Notes under the pieces: model-generated
The model's input: the letters and a program-made list of their open reading frames with translations, nothing else
What the model was told of the DNA's origin: nothing
Database searches by the model: none
Part shown: piece by piece, positions 8,552 through 17,700 of the stretch
How the letters are laid out: each line of letters begins with the position of its first letter
How positions within the stretch are numbered: position 1 is the stretch's first letter
Translations under genes and position numbers: made by a program
NCBI GenBank assembly: GCA_017539645.1
Contig: JAFYCM010000083.1
Span: 1-63,720, forward strand
Length of the DNA: 63,720 bases
Source of the DNA: Bacteroidales bacterium
GTDB taxonomy: Bacteria; Bacteroidota; Bacteroidia; Bacteroidales; Marinilabiliaceae
Reading direction: 5' to 3'

Positions 8552-9667
8552 TTATTCGAAATAATTAAGCGTCTCATAGCCACCTTCTTTCAAGTAGCGC
8601 TCTTTTTGCATGAGTTTCAAGTCGCTTTGCATCATATCTTCGATAAGGCCATTGAGGTCGTATTCTGGTTTCCAATTGAGCTTGGTTCTTGCCTTGGTTG
8701 GGTCGCCAAGGAGAAGGTCAACTTCGGTTGGACGGAAATAACGTGGGTCAACTTCAACTACGCAAGTGTTTTTGGGCAATTGATAGTCGGCATTTTTGCA
8801 TTCAACCACATATCCCTTTTCATCGACACCTTCGCCGCGGAACTCTATTGTCATACCTACGTGAGCAAATGCACGGCGAACAAACTCGCGAACTTCGGTA
8901 GTGATGCCGGTTGCAATAACAAAATCCTCTGGCTGCTCTTGTTGAAGTATCAAGTGCATAGCGCGAACGTAGTCTTTGGCATGGCCCCAGTCGCGTTTAG
9001 ACGAAAGGTTGCCAAGGAAGAGTTTGTCTTGCAAACCAAGAGCGATTCTTGCCACCGCACGAGTGATTTTACGCGTTACGAACGTTTCACCGCGGATAGG
9101 CGATTCGTGGTTGAAGAGAATACCGTTGCAGGCAAACATCTTGTATGCTTCGCGATAGTTAACGGTAATCCAATATGCGTAGAGTTTAGCCACTGCATAA
9201 GGTGAACGTGGATAGAACGGAGTAGTCTCTTTTTGTGGAGTCTCCTGAACTTTACCGAAAAGTTCCGATGTAGAAGCTTGATAGAAATGAGTCTTTTCTG
9301 TGAGACCAAGTATACGTATAGCGTCCAAAATACGGAGCGTGCCTATACCATCGGCATTGGCAGTATATTCTGGCGTATCGAAACTAACGCCTACGTGGCT
9401 CATAGCAGCCAAGTTGTATATCTCGTCTGGTTGAACTTCTTGAATGATGCGAATAAGGTTCGTAGAGTCCGTCAAATCTCCATAATGGAGAAAAAGTTTG
9501 CGACCTTCAGTGTGTGGGTCTTGGTATAAGTGGTCGATACGATCTGTGTTGAACAATGACGAACGGCGTTTGATACCATGTACTATGTATCCCAATTTTA
9601 GCAGATATTCTGCTAAATAGGCACCATCTTGTCCTGTGATGCCTGTAATAAGCGCAACTTTGGGCAT
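8552..9667 (-). CDS. gmd: GDP-mannose 4,6-dehydratase
   Basis: 371 residues, extended SDR family. It dehydrates GDP-D-mannose to GDP-4-keto-6-deoxymannose, using bound NADP. The nucleotide-binding motif [10 protein letters not shown] is at 9-18, catalytic Thr133 and Glu135 lie in STSELFG, and Tyr157/Lys161 in [27 protein letters not shown] (35-49) is the typical GMD cofactor/oligomer segment. Length and motifs match the family end to end. It is the first gene of the gmd-fcl operon, with a -7 box 32 bases upstream. No mannose-activating gene is in the window. Confidence 0.96.
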   Translation of the reverse strand: MPKVALITGITGQDGAYLAEYLLKLGYIVHGIKRRSSLFNTDRIDHLYQDPHTEGRKLFLHYGDLTDSTNLIRIIQEVQPDEIYNLAAMSHVGVSFDTPEYTANADGIGTLRILDAIRILGLTEKTHFYQASTSELFGKVQETPQKETTPFYPRSPYAVAKLYAYWITVNYREAYKMFACNGILFNHESPIRGETFVTRKITRAVARIALGLQDKLFLGNLSSKRDWGHAKDYVRAMHLILQQEQPEDFVIATGITTEVREFVRRAFAHVGMTIEFRGEGVDEKGYVVECKNADYQLPKNTCVVEVDPRYFRPTEVDLLLGDPTKARTKLNWKPEYDLNGLIEDMMQSDLKLMQKERYLKEGGYETLNYFE

Positions 9668-9698
9668 ATTGTTTATGTTTTTAGTTTTTTGTGAGGTG

Positions 9699-9706
9699 CA
9701 AAATTA
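9699..9706 (-). promoter_or_regulatory. -7 box for gmd-fcl
   Basis: Read leftward TAATTTTG, a TAnnTTTG match about 32 bases before the gmd ATG. No convincing -33 element at the right spacing. Confidence 0.45.
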
Positions 9707-9790
9707 GCCTTTTTTGACGAGACTGAGCTTCTTGCTGCCATTATAATTATGAATCGATTATGCATGGCATTTTAATTTGCATCTCAAAAC

Positions 9791-9980
9791 AAACAGATTG
9801 TCAACGAAATAAACTAATTTATACTAATAGAATTCGTTTGATTCTCAACAATTAGATTCTTACTAATAAAACGAATTATAGGCGATTACTTCGTTCGTTT
9901 CGTTCAATTGGGTGATTACTGTTTCAATACAATCTGATTATCAACGAATTGAACTAATTTATACTAATAGTATTCGTTTG
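9791..9980. repeat. pair of 50-base imperfect direct repeats
   Basis: 9791-9840 and 9931-9980 match at about 44 of 50 positions; the core CTAATTTATACTAATAG is identical. The 90 bases between them hold a partial third copy near 9860-9880. Not coding in any frame I can support. Confidence 0.75.
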
Positions 9981-10053
9981 TATAGCAATTAACCACAGAA
10001 TACACAGAAAAAAACTCCGTTTGTTCGGTATATATAAAATTAGGAAATAAAAA

Positions 10054-10083
10054 TCCGAGCCACGATGCTACTCGTAACTCGGA
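10054..10083 (-). terminator. intrinsic terminator after the OmpA-like gene
   Basis: TCCGAG (10054-10059) pairs with CTCGGA (10078-10083), with an inner ACGA/TCGT extension. A run of T-equivalents (AAATAAAAA on plus) follows in the leftward direction, 31 bases past the stop. Confidence 0.75.
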
Positions 10084-10113
10084 CTTTTTTATAGTTCGTA
10101 ATTAATAATCTAA

Positions 10114-11616
10114 CTACTTGAAGTTCACCGTAGCGCGGCGATTTTTAGCACGACCTTCTGCGGTGCTGTTGTCGGCAATTGGATTGTTTGGACCTTTGCT
10201 TTCGCACTCGATATTCTCGATAGGCGCGCCTTGTCTAACCATGTAGTCGCGAAGAGCCTCGGCACGTTTCAAACCGTACTTCATGTTGATCTCCAAAGAT
10301 CCCGTATTGTCGGTGAAGCCTGTGATGATCACCTTGAGTGATTTGTCGGCTTTCATTGCCTTGCAGATAGCCTGAATAGCGGCATCGGTCTCGGCATCGA
10401 GGGTGATGTCGGCACCGGCACTACTAAAGTACACGGTAGCATTAATGTCGTTGAGGAGCTTCTCTGCTTCGGCTTTTGCCTGTTCTGCTACCACTTTGGC
10501 TTGCTCTTGCGCTGCCTTCTCTTTGGCAAGTCGTTCAGCCTCGGCTTTTTCCTTAGCTAAGCGTTCTGCTTCGGCTTTTTCCTTAGCTAAACGCTCAGCC
10601 TCGGCTTTCTCTTTGGCTAAACGTTCTGCTTCAGCTTTCTCTTTGGCAGCACGCTCGGCAGCTGCTTTTTCGGCAGCAAGACGCTCAGCTTCTTTGTCGA
10701 CAGCTGGAGTAGGTGCAGGTTTCGCTACCCTGTTATTATTCTTGAACCAGCCAAAGTCTACAGCCACCTTCACTCCGAAGCGAACCATGTGCGCTTTGTC
10801 GGTCTCGTGCGAGTCGAACGTGCCATGATAGTCGACCTTCGTGGGGTTGGATTCGTTGATGACTACAACGGGAGTTGTCTTAGATTCGTCGATAAGGTTG
10901 GTGAAGCCAACGCCAAAGTACAAACCCATATACAAGCCCCAATGTGCTTTGAGTTCGGTGCGTGCGCCTGCATCCAAGATAAAACTGCTACCAACCTTGG
11001 TGCGATTGCCGATTTTGGCATCGTAGGTACCGTCGAAGGTAGTGAAGCCATGTTCGGGCACGTCGCTCACCACGTATGTACCGAGCGAAGGGAAGGTGCC
11101 AGAGAGCGTGTAGTTGCCCTCTTTGGCTTTGTAGCTACCGCCTACGTGCATATCCAACGAGAGACCTGCGCCGCCCACAAAACTCCATTTGTCGTTGATG
11201 GGACGACGATAGAGGAACTCTACAGGTATGCTCAGTATACTCATGCGCTGACGCTCTTTCCAGTCGTTGTATTTGGTGCTGAGCGTATAGCGTTGGTTAG
11301 GGTTGCTTGGGTGAATTAGTCCAGCAGTCGATTCTGTATAATTATAGATGGCCGATGCACTTACTGAAGAGTATTGCAAGCCTACTCCCAAACCATACTT
11401 ATCGTTGAAGAAATAACCGTAGAACAATCCCGTCTCAATGCCGCCGCCTGCTTTTCTGTCGGCATTTGCAGCATCGTAGGTCAATGTGTTTAGGCCGCCA
11501 CCGAGGTTGACTCCTACGAAGTTATTATCGTTGCTGCTGTCATCTGGTTGTTGGGCGCCCACCGATGTGGCAAGTGCTGCAGCCGCGATGATAGATATTA
11601 TATGTTTACTGTTCAT
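10114..11616 (-). CDS. OmpA-family outer-membrane barrel with repeat helix and peptidoglycan-binding domain
   Basis: 500 residues. Signal peptide 1-21, then a beta-barrel-type domain (about 30-300) with alternating polar/aromatic strands. Next is a helical linker (about 305-390) built from the ten-residue repeat EAERLAKEKA, four near-perfect copies plus degenerate flanks. The last 110 residues are an OmpA C-terminal domain (ATVYFSSAGADITLD, then TGFTDNTGS, ending AEGRAKNRRATVNFK) that binds peptidoglycan. The role is therefore outer membrane to wall anchoring, with a stiff charged coiled helix spanning the gap. The linker is encoded by 30-base tandem repeats that could expand or contract. It lies downstream of the giant surface gene on the same strand. 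Confidence 0.88.
   Translation of the reverse strand: MNSKHIISIIAAAALATSVGAQQPDDSSNDNNFVGVNLGGGLNTLTYDAANADRKAGGGIETGLFYGYFFNDKYGLGVGLQYSSVSASAIYNYTESTAGLIHPSNPNQRYTLSTKYNDWKERQRMSILSIPVEFLYRRPINDKWSFVGGAGLSLDMHVGGSYKAKEGNYTLSGTFPSLGTYVVSDVPEHGFTTFDGTYDAKIGNRTKVGSSFILDAGARTELKAHWGLYMGLYFGVGFTNLIDESKTTPVVVINESNPTKVDYHGTFDSHETDKAHMVRFGVKVAVDFGWFKNNNRVAKPAPTPAVDKEAERLAAEKAAAERAAKEKAEAERLAKEKAEAERLAKEKAEAERLAKEKAEAERLAKEKAAQEQAKVVAEQAKAEAEKLLNDINATVYFSSAGADITLDAETDAAIQAICKAMKADKSLKVIITGFTDNTGSLEINMKYGLKRAEALRDYMVRQGAPIENIECESKGPNNPIADNSTAEGRAKNRRATVNFK
10519..10668 (-). repeat. 30-base tandem repeats coding EAERLAKEKA
   Basis: Four close copies of a 30-base unit begin at 10519, 10549, 10579 and 10609, followed by a degenerate fifth. 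Differences are mostly silent (TTTTTC/TTTCTC, CGTTCT/CGCTCA). The unit length keeps the frame, so copy-number change would only alter the linker length. Confidence 0.9.
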
Positions 11617-11661
11617 ATACTATGTATTTATAGTTTTCTACATATTTCGCGCAAGAGGAAA

Positions 11662-11745
11662 TTCGCACAGATTTCACAGATTGTTCAGATTCTCGCAGAT
11701 CGCTTTATACCTATAAATCAGCGTCGTCTGTGATATCTGTGCGAA
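11662..11745. repeat. 19-base inverted repeat rich in CACAGAT
   Basis: Left arm 11662-11680 and right arm 11727-11745 are complementary at 18 of 19 positions (TTCGCACAGAT..TCACAGA). They flank 46 bases that include another CAGAT stretch. It lies between the stop of the giant gene and the start of the OmpA-like gene. No T-run follows, so it looks more like a dispersed palindromic element than a simple terminator. Confidence 0.7.
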
Positions 11746-11768
11746 CCCATATTTGCACAAAACTTTCT

Positions 11769-14700
11769 CTACTTCTTAATCACCTTCACAACCATTCCAT
11801 CTACACATATCATATAGTTGCCCATTGGGTATGCGCCCATGTCTATGGTAGTGTTGCTTCCGTTGAATGTGCGAACCTCAACCTCATTACCCATGATATT
11901 TACAATGCGCAATTCGTGTTCGAAGTTCTCTGAGCCTTCAACGGTGATTTGTGCGTTGTTAACTACTGGGTTTGGCGATACATGAACCGTAGCTACCGAA
12001 GCAGGTGCACCGTAGAGTGTCTTCATGTCGGTTTGCGGACATGTGTAATTTGATACGCCATTCATCTTGGTGCTTATGAAGTACTCGCCGGTTAGACCAC
12101 CTACTTGACGATAGTAATAGCCAGTTGCACCGCTAATAGCTTCCCAATCTGCGTTGCTATTGTCGCGATGATACCATTGTATATCGGTCAAGCAGTTGCA
12201 TGTATCTATCACTGCAATAACGTTGTCGAAGAGTGGCCTTGTGTAGGTCTCTGGCAAGTTAACGTGGAACGACACTTCAATTGGGTCACTCTCGATAGCC
12301 GTGTAGTGGCTATTGCGGAAGGTAACCTTCATGCTGTAGTCGCCGGTTGGCAAGTTAGCTGGGATGCCGATTTCGATAGTGCCATCTGCGCCTGCTGTGG
12401 TGAGGTTGGTCCAATCGATGTCGGTGAATCTGCTATTCTCGAACTCAACTTTGTATTGATCGGGATCGCCGCTACCGAGGTGGTATTGCAAGCTATAGTC
12501 GCCGCCGCTGCAATAGCCAAAGAGACTTATCTCGAAGCCATTGCACATTTCGGTGTTAGCTCCGCTTGCCTGATGCTCAGTATCCACAACGATAGGCTCT
12601 GCTATGTAACCGTCGGTAGAGTATACCACCGTGGTGCTTGCAAGACTGTAGTTGCCCATCAACGACTTTGGACCAATAAGGGTGTAAGTCAGCGTGATGG
12701 TTTTGCCGCTACCTGGCGTAGCATCGTTGTATGCTGCCGTTACGGTGTATTCCAACGCGTCTGAACCTTGCAGATTGGTCAAAGTACCTTGCTTGATGAC
12801 TTCGGCTTCGGTAGTGTTGTCAAACAACTTAGTTGTTGCTACCTCTACACCACTTACTGTAACTATGGCTTTCTCGATGGTGAATTCAGCCGTTATAGTT
12901 GTAGCCTCGAAGTTTGCTGTTTCGTCAATGATAGCTTTCACTACATAGTCGCCGGCTGTAGTAGGTGCGGTCTCGCTGAACTCGTCGCTGCCCTTAGCGG
13001 CATACAGATAGGTTACTGTGCCATTGTCGCCATTGCCAGTTACGGTCGGTTTCTTAGGAGTCTCGCCATACTTCCAACCTTCGAGTACTATTGTAGCTGT
13101 CTTGTTGTCAGCCTTGCCGATGGTGAACTCGGCCGTTGCCTCGCCTGCTGCGTATTCGTCGGTCTGACCTATCAAAACCTTCACTACGTAGTCGCCTGCT
13201 TCGGTAGGAACTTCTTCGCTGAAGTCGTCGCTGCCCTTACGTGCATACACGTAGGTCACCTCGCCTTCGCCGTCGTTGCCAGTTACGGTTGGTTGCTTTG
13301 GAGTATCGCCATACTTCCAACCCTCTATAGCTACGGTAGGCGTGATAGCTATCTTGTCAACTGCAAAGTTGGCTACGATGCTGGTGTCGCTTACGACTAC
13401 AACTGCTATTGTGCCTGCTTCGTTCACTTCTGCGCCGTTGCTCCAGCTGTCGAGGTGATATCCTTCGATTGCAGTTGCCTTTATCGTCACTTCTGTGCCA
13501 TACTCTACAGTGTAGGTGCCATCTTGGTTGTCGATGACGCCAGCGGTATTTACTTCTACACTACCCAACTCGTCGTTGTTTACTGAAACGGTGAGGGTGT
13601 AATCAACCCATTGCCATTGTGCATAGAGGGTCAAGTTGCCAACTACTTCGAACATGTCGCCGGCTTCGTATGAAACGCCAGTGCCATCGGCTTCGGTGTT
13701 CCAGCCTACAAACTGCTTACCCTCTGGTGCGGTGAACGCATTCGCAAGGATCGTAGCTGTTGCATTCTTCTCATACGGGTTGTTCTCGTCGAGAGTCGTA
13801 CCTTCGCCACCATTTGCAAGATAGGATACGCTGTAGCCTGTGGTTACCCACAACTCCTGACCTCTCCTGACAATCGTAAAGCCAGATTCGCCATCATTCT
13901 CGCAAACGAACTGAGCTGCTGTATTGGCGTCAATATATTCGCTCGTCAAGGTTAACTGACCTTCGCGAGATATTGCACCATCTCCTACATTATTGAGGCA
14001 TACAGAAATTTTTGCATCGTTCAAAGGTCCTACAATGTCCAACATATATTCTGCACGAATGCCCTTGCCAGTACCGCCCGAAAGTATAGTGTTGTCAAGA
14101 ATTTTCGGACTTCCCGAAAGTTTTAGTGGATTATCGCATAGATGTATACCACTCTTTCCGCAGTTATACATAACTATAACATTGTCACTAATTGAAAGAG
14201 TTGCATCATCATGCCCTGTATAAATAGCACCGCCCCAACCTGTTGATTTATTGTAGATAACTTGAGTATTTCCAGACAATGAAGTTGTACCTGCATCATT
14301 TGAAATACCAGCACCTGCACCCGAACAACAATTTCCGATAACTGTACCACCAGACATATTTAAGATGCCACCCTCTACGGATATACCACCACCATAGTAG
14401 GAAGAATTATTACCACCAGCTATATAGCCGCTAGTTACTTTCACTACACCAGTTCCATTGATAGGTGTTGTTTCCGTTCCGCTCTTAGAAACAGAAACCG
14501 CTCTGTAATCAGAAAGAGTGATGTAATGATCTATAGTATTTCTATCATCGATTGTTAATGTAGCGCCATAGGGGACACGAATAACGGGTACACTTTCTGT
14601 CATCAAAATGCCTCGTCCGTTCAAATTGAGCGTATATGTGCCACTCGGGACTTCGATAGTGCTTGTTGTTGTAACATCTTTGAGAAGCGTGAGTGTGCTG

Positions 14701-17700
14701 CCGTCTTCCCATGCTTCGAGTGCCTCGGCAAGTGTCTCATACTCTGTAGTTGTACCTTCAGCAGTTACGCTTGCAATAGGTGCAAGAGCTAACGTCAACT
14801 GTCCTTCGACAGTCTTCTTGACGAGATATGTCTCGTCGTCGCTGAAGAATTTCGAAGCATCGTTGAAATCCGTATTCTCGCTATTGGTGAATACGCCTGG
14901 TGTTTTCATGGTAACACCAATATTTGCGCCTTCCTCAAGAGCTCCTACAACACTAAAGGTCTTATTATCGCCTACATATAAATTGTAACTGGTATTATCC
15001 GTAATGACAGGAGCGCCAGAAATGCTCAGTTGCTCATATAACTGCAAACCTCCTCCACCATTATCCTTGATTACTGGATTTCCATTAATAACAGTGTTCT
15101 TGGCATAAACACCACGAGTACCATTGTGAATAATACTACCTCCCGTTAATGTAAGGTTGCAACCACCATAGCACCAGTAGCCACTGACAACACCACCACT
15201 TTTATTGTAGCTGATTTCGCCACCATTCATCACCAAATTGGCAACTGTGCCACCACTGGTACCTGGGAATGGATAACTATCACTTCCGGAACGTAAATGA
15301 AAACCATTGTTATTATAGCTGATTTTGCCACCATTCATAGTGAAGGTTCCGGAATAGACACCAACTGCTTGAGCATTGCCTGCATTTCCTATTAAGGTTC
15401 CGCCTTCCATTGTGCAGTCACCTTTCTTTAGCAAAATGGCTCCGCCTTCAGTAGTGTAAATACTACTATCATAATTACGGGTTTTTCCTCCTGTGATATA
15501 GCCACCGGTGAAGCTCTTTTCCCCACTTTCGTCGTTGATATTGGTTGCAACACCATCATCTACTGAGAAGTAATGGACGGTCTCTGGGTCGCTATCTTTC
15601 AATGTTAGATTTCCACCACCGTCGACCATAATCGCCATATAGTCACCTATGTGATTGAGACCACGACCGTTCAAATCGAGTGTACGGTTGTTATCAACGG
15701 TGATTGTCTCTGTATTATCTACATCTTTGAGAAGCGTCAGCGTGCTGCCATCCACCCATGCTTCGAGTGCTTCGGCAAGCGTCTCATACTCTGTAGTTGT
15801 ACCTTCAGCAGTTACGCTTGCAACAGGTGCAAGAGCTAACGTCAACTGGCCATCGGCATTCTTCTTTACGCGATAATTTTCATCGTCGCTGAAGAATCTG
15901 CTTGCGTCATTGAGAGCAGTATTCTCGCTGTTGGTGAATACGCCAGGGGTAGCCATTGTAATACCTATTGAATTGTCAGGGCAAGTTAGTTCTCCTGTAA
16001 CAGAAAGAGTCGGGAACTCATTATAAACATCCCAATCAAGATTATGAACGACTCCATTTGCGGTATTGCCAGTAATAACAGGAGAACCAGAAAGTGTCAC
16101 ACCACAATCGGCATGAACACCTCCAGAAAAAGAGTTTTCTGCAAAATTGTCCACAATTGAACCACCGCTCATATCAATGTAATGGCAATGAATTCCTCCT
16201 TTGTCCATAGACGAAACGTTATGAGCTACTATACCACCCGACATGACAATTTTACCTCCGACATTGATGCCGCCGCCCCAACCTTTATTTCCTGTGGTCT
16301 TATTATATATCACAGCACCACCAGTCATGGTTAAACGTACAGTAGGATCCTTGGTTTGGTTATGGTATACATAAAGGCCAGCACCTTGTTCATCAGTCAA
16401 ATTACCTATTAACGTACCACCATTTATACTAAGATAGCCATATTCTGCTACAGCAATTGCACCGCCAGGACCTGAATTATTCGCTCCCGTGATGTAGCCT
16501 CCTTGAAAAGACAACTGATTACCATTGTCTATGTCGCTGATGTCGGTAGCAAGTCCAGCACCGTTAGAAGTTGGAGATTCAACAGAGAAGTAATGCGTTG
16601 TTGCTGTCGGACGGCTATCGGCTAACGTAAGACTTGCACCATAGCTAACTGTGATTATGCTGTAGCCAGTTCCTATTGCCCTAAGACCACACCCATTCAA
16701 ATCGAGTGTATATGTGCCACTCGGAACAGTGATAGTGCTTGCAGTCTCAACATCTTTGAGAAGTGTGAGCGTGCTGCCGTCTACCCATGCAGCGAGGGCA
16801 TCGGTAAGAGTTGTGTATTCTGTGGTAGCGTCTCCAATGGTTATGGTAGCAACTGGCGGAACATAAAGTTTCAATTCTTCACCATCCTTAACTATATCAT
16901 AGCTAACATTGCCACTTACGAAATAATCAGATGGCTCGGCATCCCCCATATTGTTTTTCCAACCACGGGTAACCCAGCCTAAACCTGAACTCAAATAGAC
17001 AGGAATTGGTGTATCATAAGTAAGAGTTCCCCCTATTTCGAGACGCAGATCCTCACTACTATTACTAATAGAGATACTTGATATGCTCGGATTTCCAGAA
17101 AGAGTAAAGGAGTCATCTGTTTTGCCAGTAAGTAAAACGCCATACTTATCACCATCAGCAGCGATAACGCCTCCAGTGATAGTTAAATGTAGTTCTCCAT
17201 TAAGACCATTAGTATGGATTGCTCCATTAGTAGCGTTGTTTGTAATGGAACCACCAGTGATTGTACAGTTAGCATCATTTAGCAAGGATATTGCACCATG
17301 CAAACCTGTGTTTTCAGTAATACTGCCGCCACTCATATTGAAATTTCCACCACCAGTAATGAAAACAGCGCAGCCATGTCCTTGTCCAGCTGCAGTGCGG
17401 GTAACGGTATTTCCACTCAAAATGCCACCATACATATTGAATGTGCCCACTACTGCGACTCCTCCACCATTACCACTTGTCACGTATCCTCCAGAGATAA
17501 CACCATTACCTACATAATCGTAAAGATTCAACGTGCTGTTGGAGGCAACATCAAATACACGACCACTTCCAGTCTTGGTAAGGTTGTGTCCGTTCAAATT
17601 CAGCGTATGGTCACCACTCGGAACAGTGATTGTGCTTGCGGTCTCTACATCCTTCAGTAGCGTCAGCGTGCTGCCATCCACCCATGCTTCGAGTGCCTCG

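Larger units (their letters stand above)
9668..10053. other. gene-free stretch between OmpA-like gene and gmd
   Basis: No plausible gene. It carries the gmd promoter region at its left end, a pair of imperfect 50-base direct repeats (9791-9840 and 9931-9980), further fragments of the same motif between them (ACTAATAAAACGAATTA), and a short CACAGAATACACAGAAAA stretch like the dispersed CACAG-rich sequence found at 11.66 kb. Confidence 0.6.

Noticed and set aside
9791-9980. CRISPR array
   Set aside because: Only two full repeats, imperfect, with a 90-base gap containing a partial copy; no cas gene anywhere in the window.
12105-13586. Long plus-strand open frames opposite the giant surface gene
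   Set aside because: Cys- and Val-rich translations without domains, created by the repetitive codons of the minus-strand gene; no promoter or start context.
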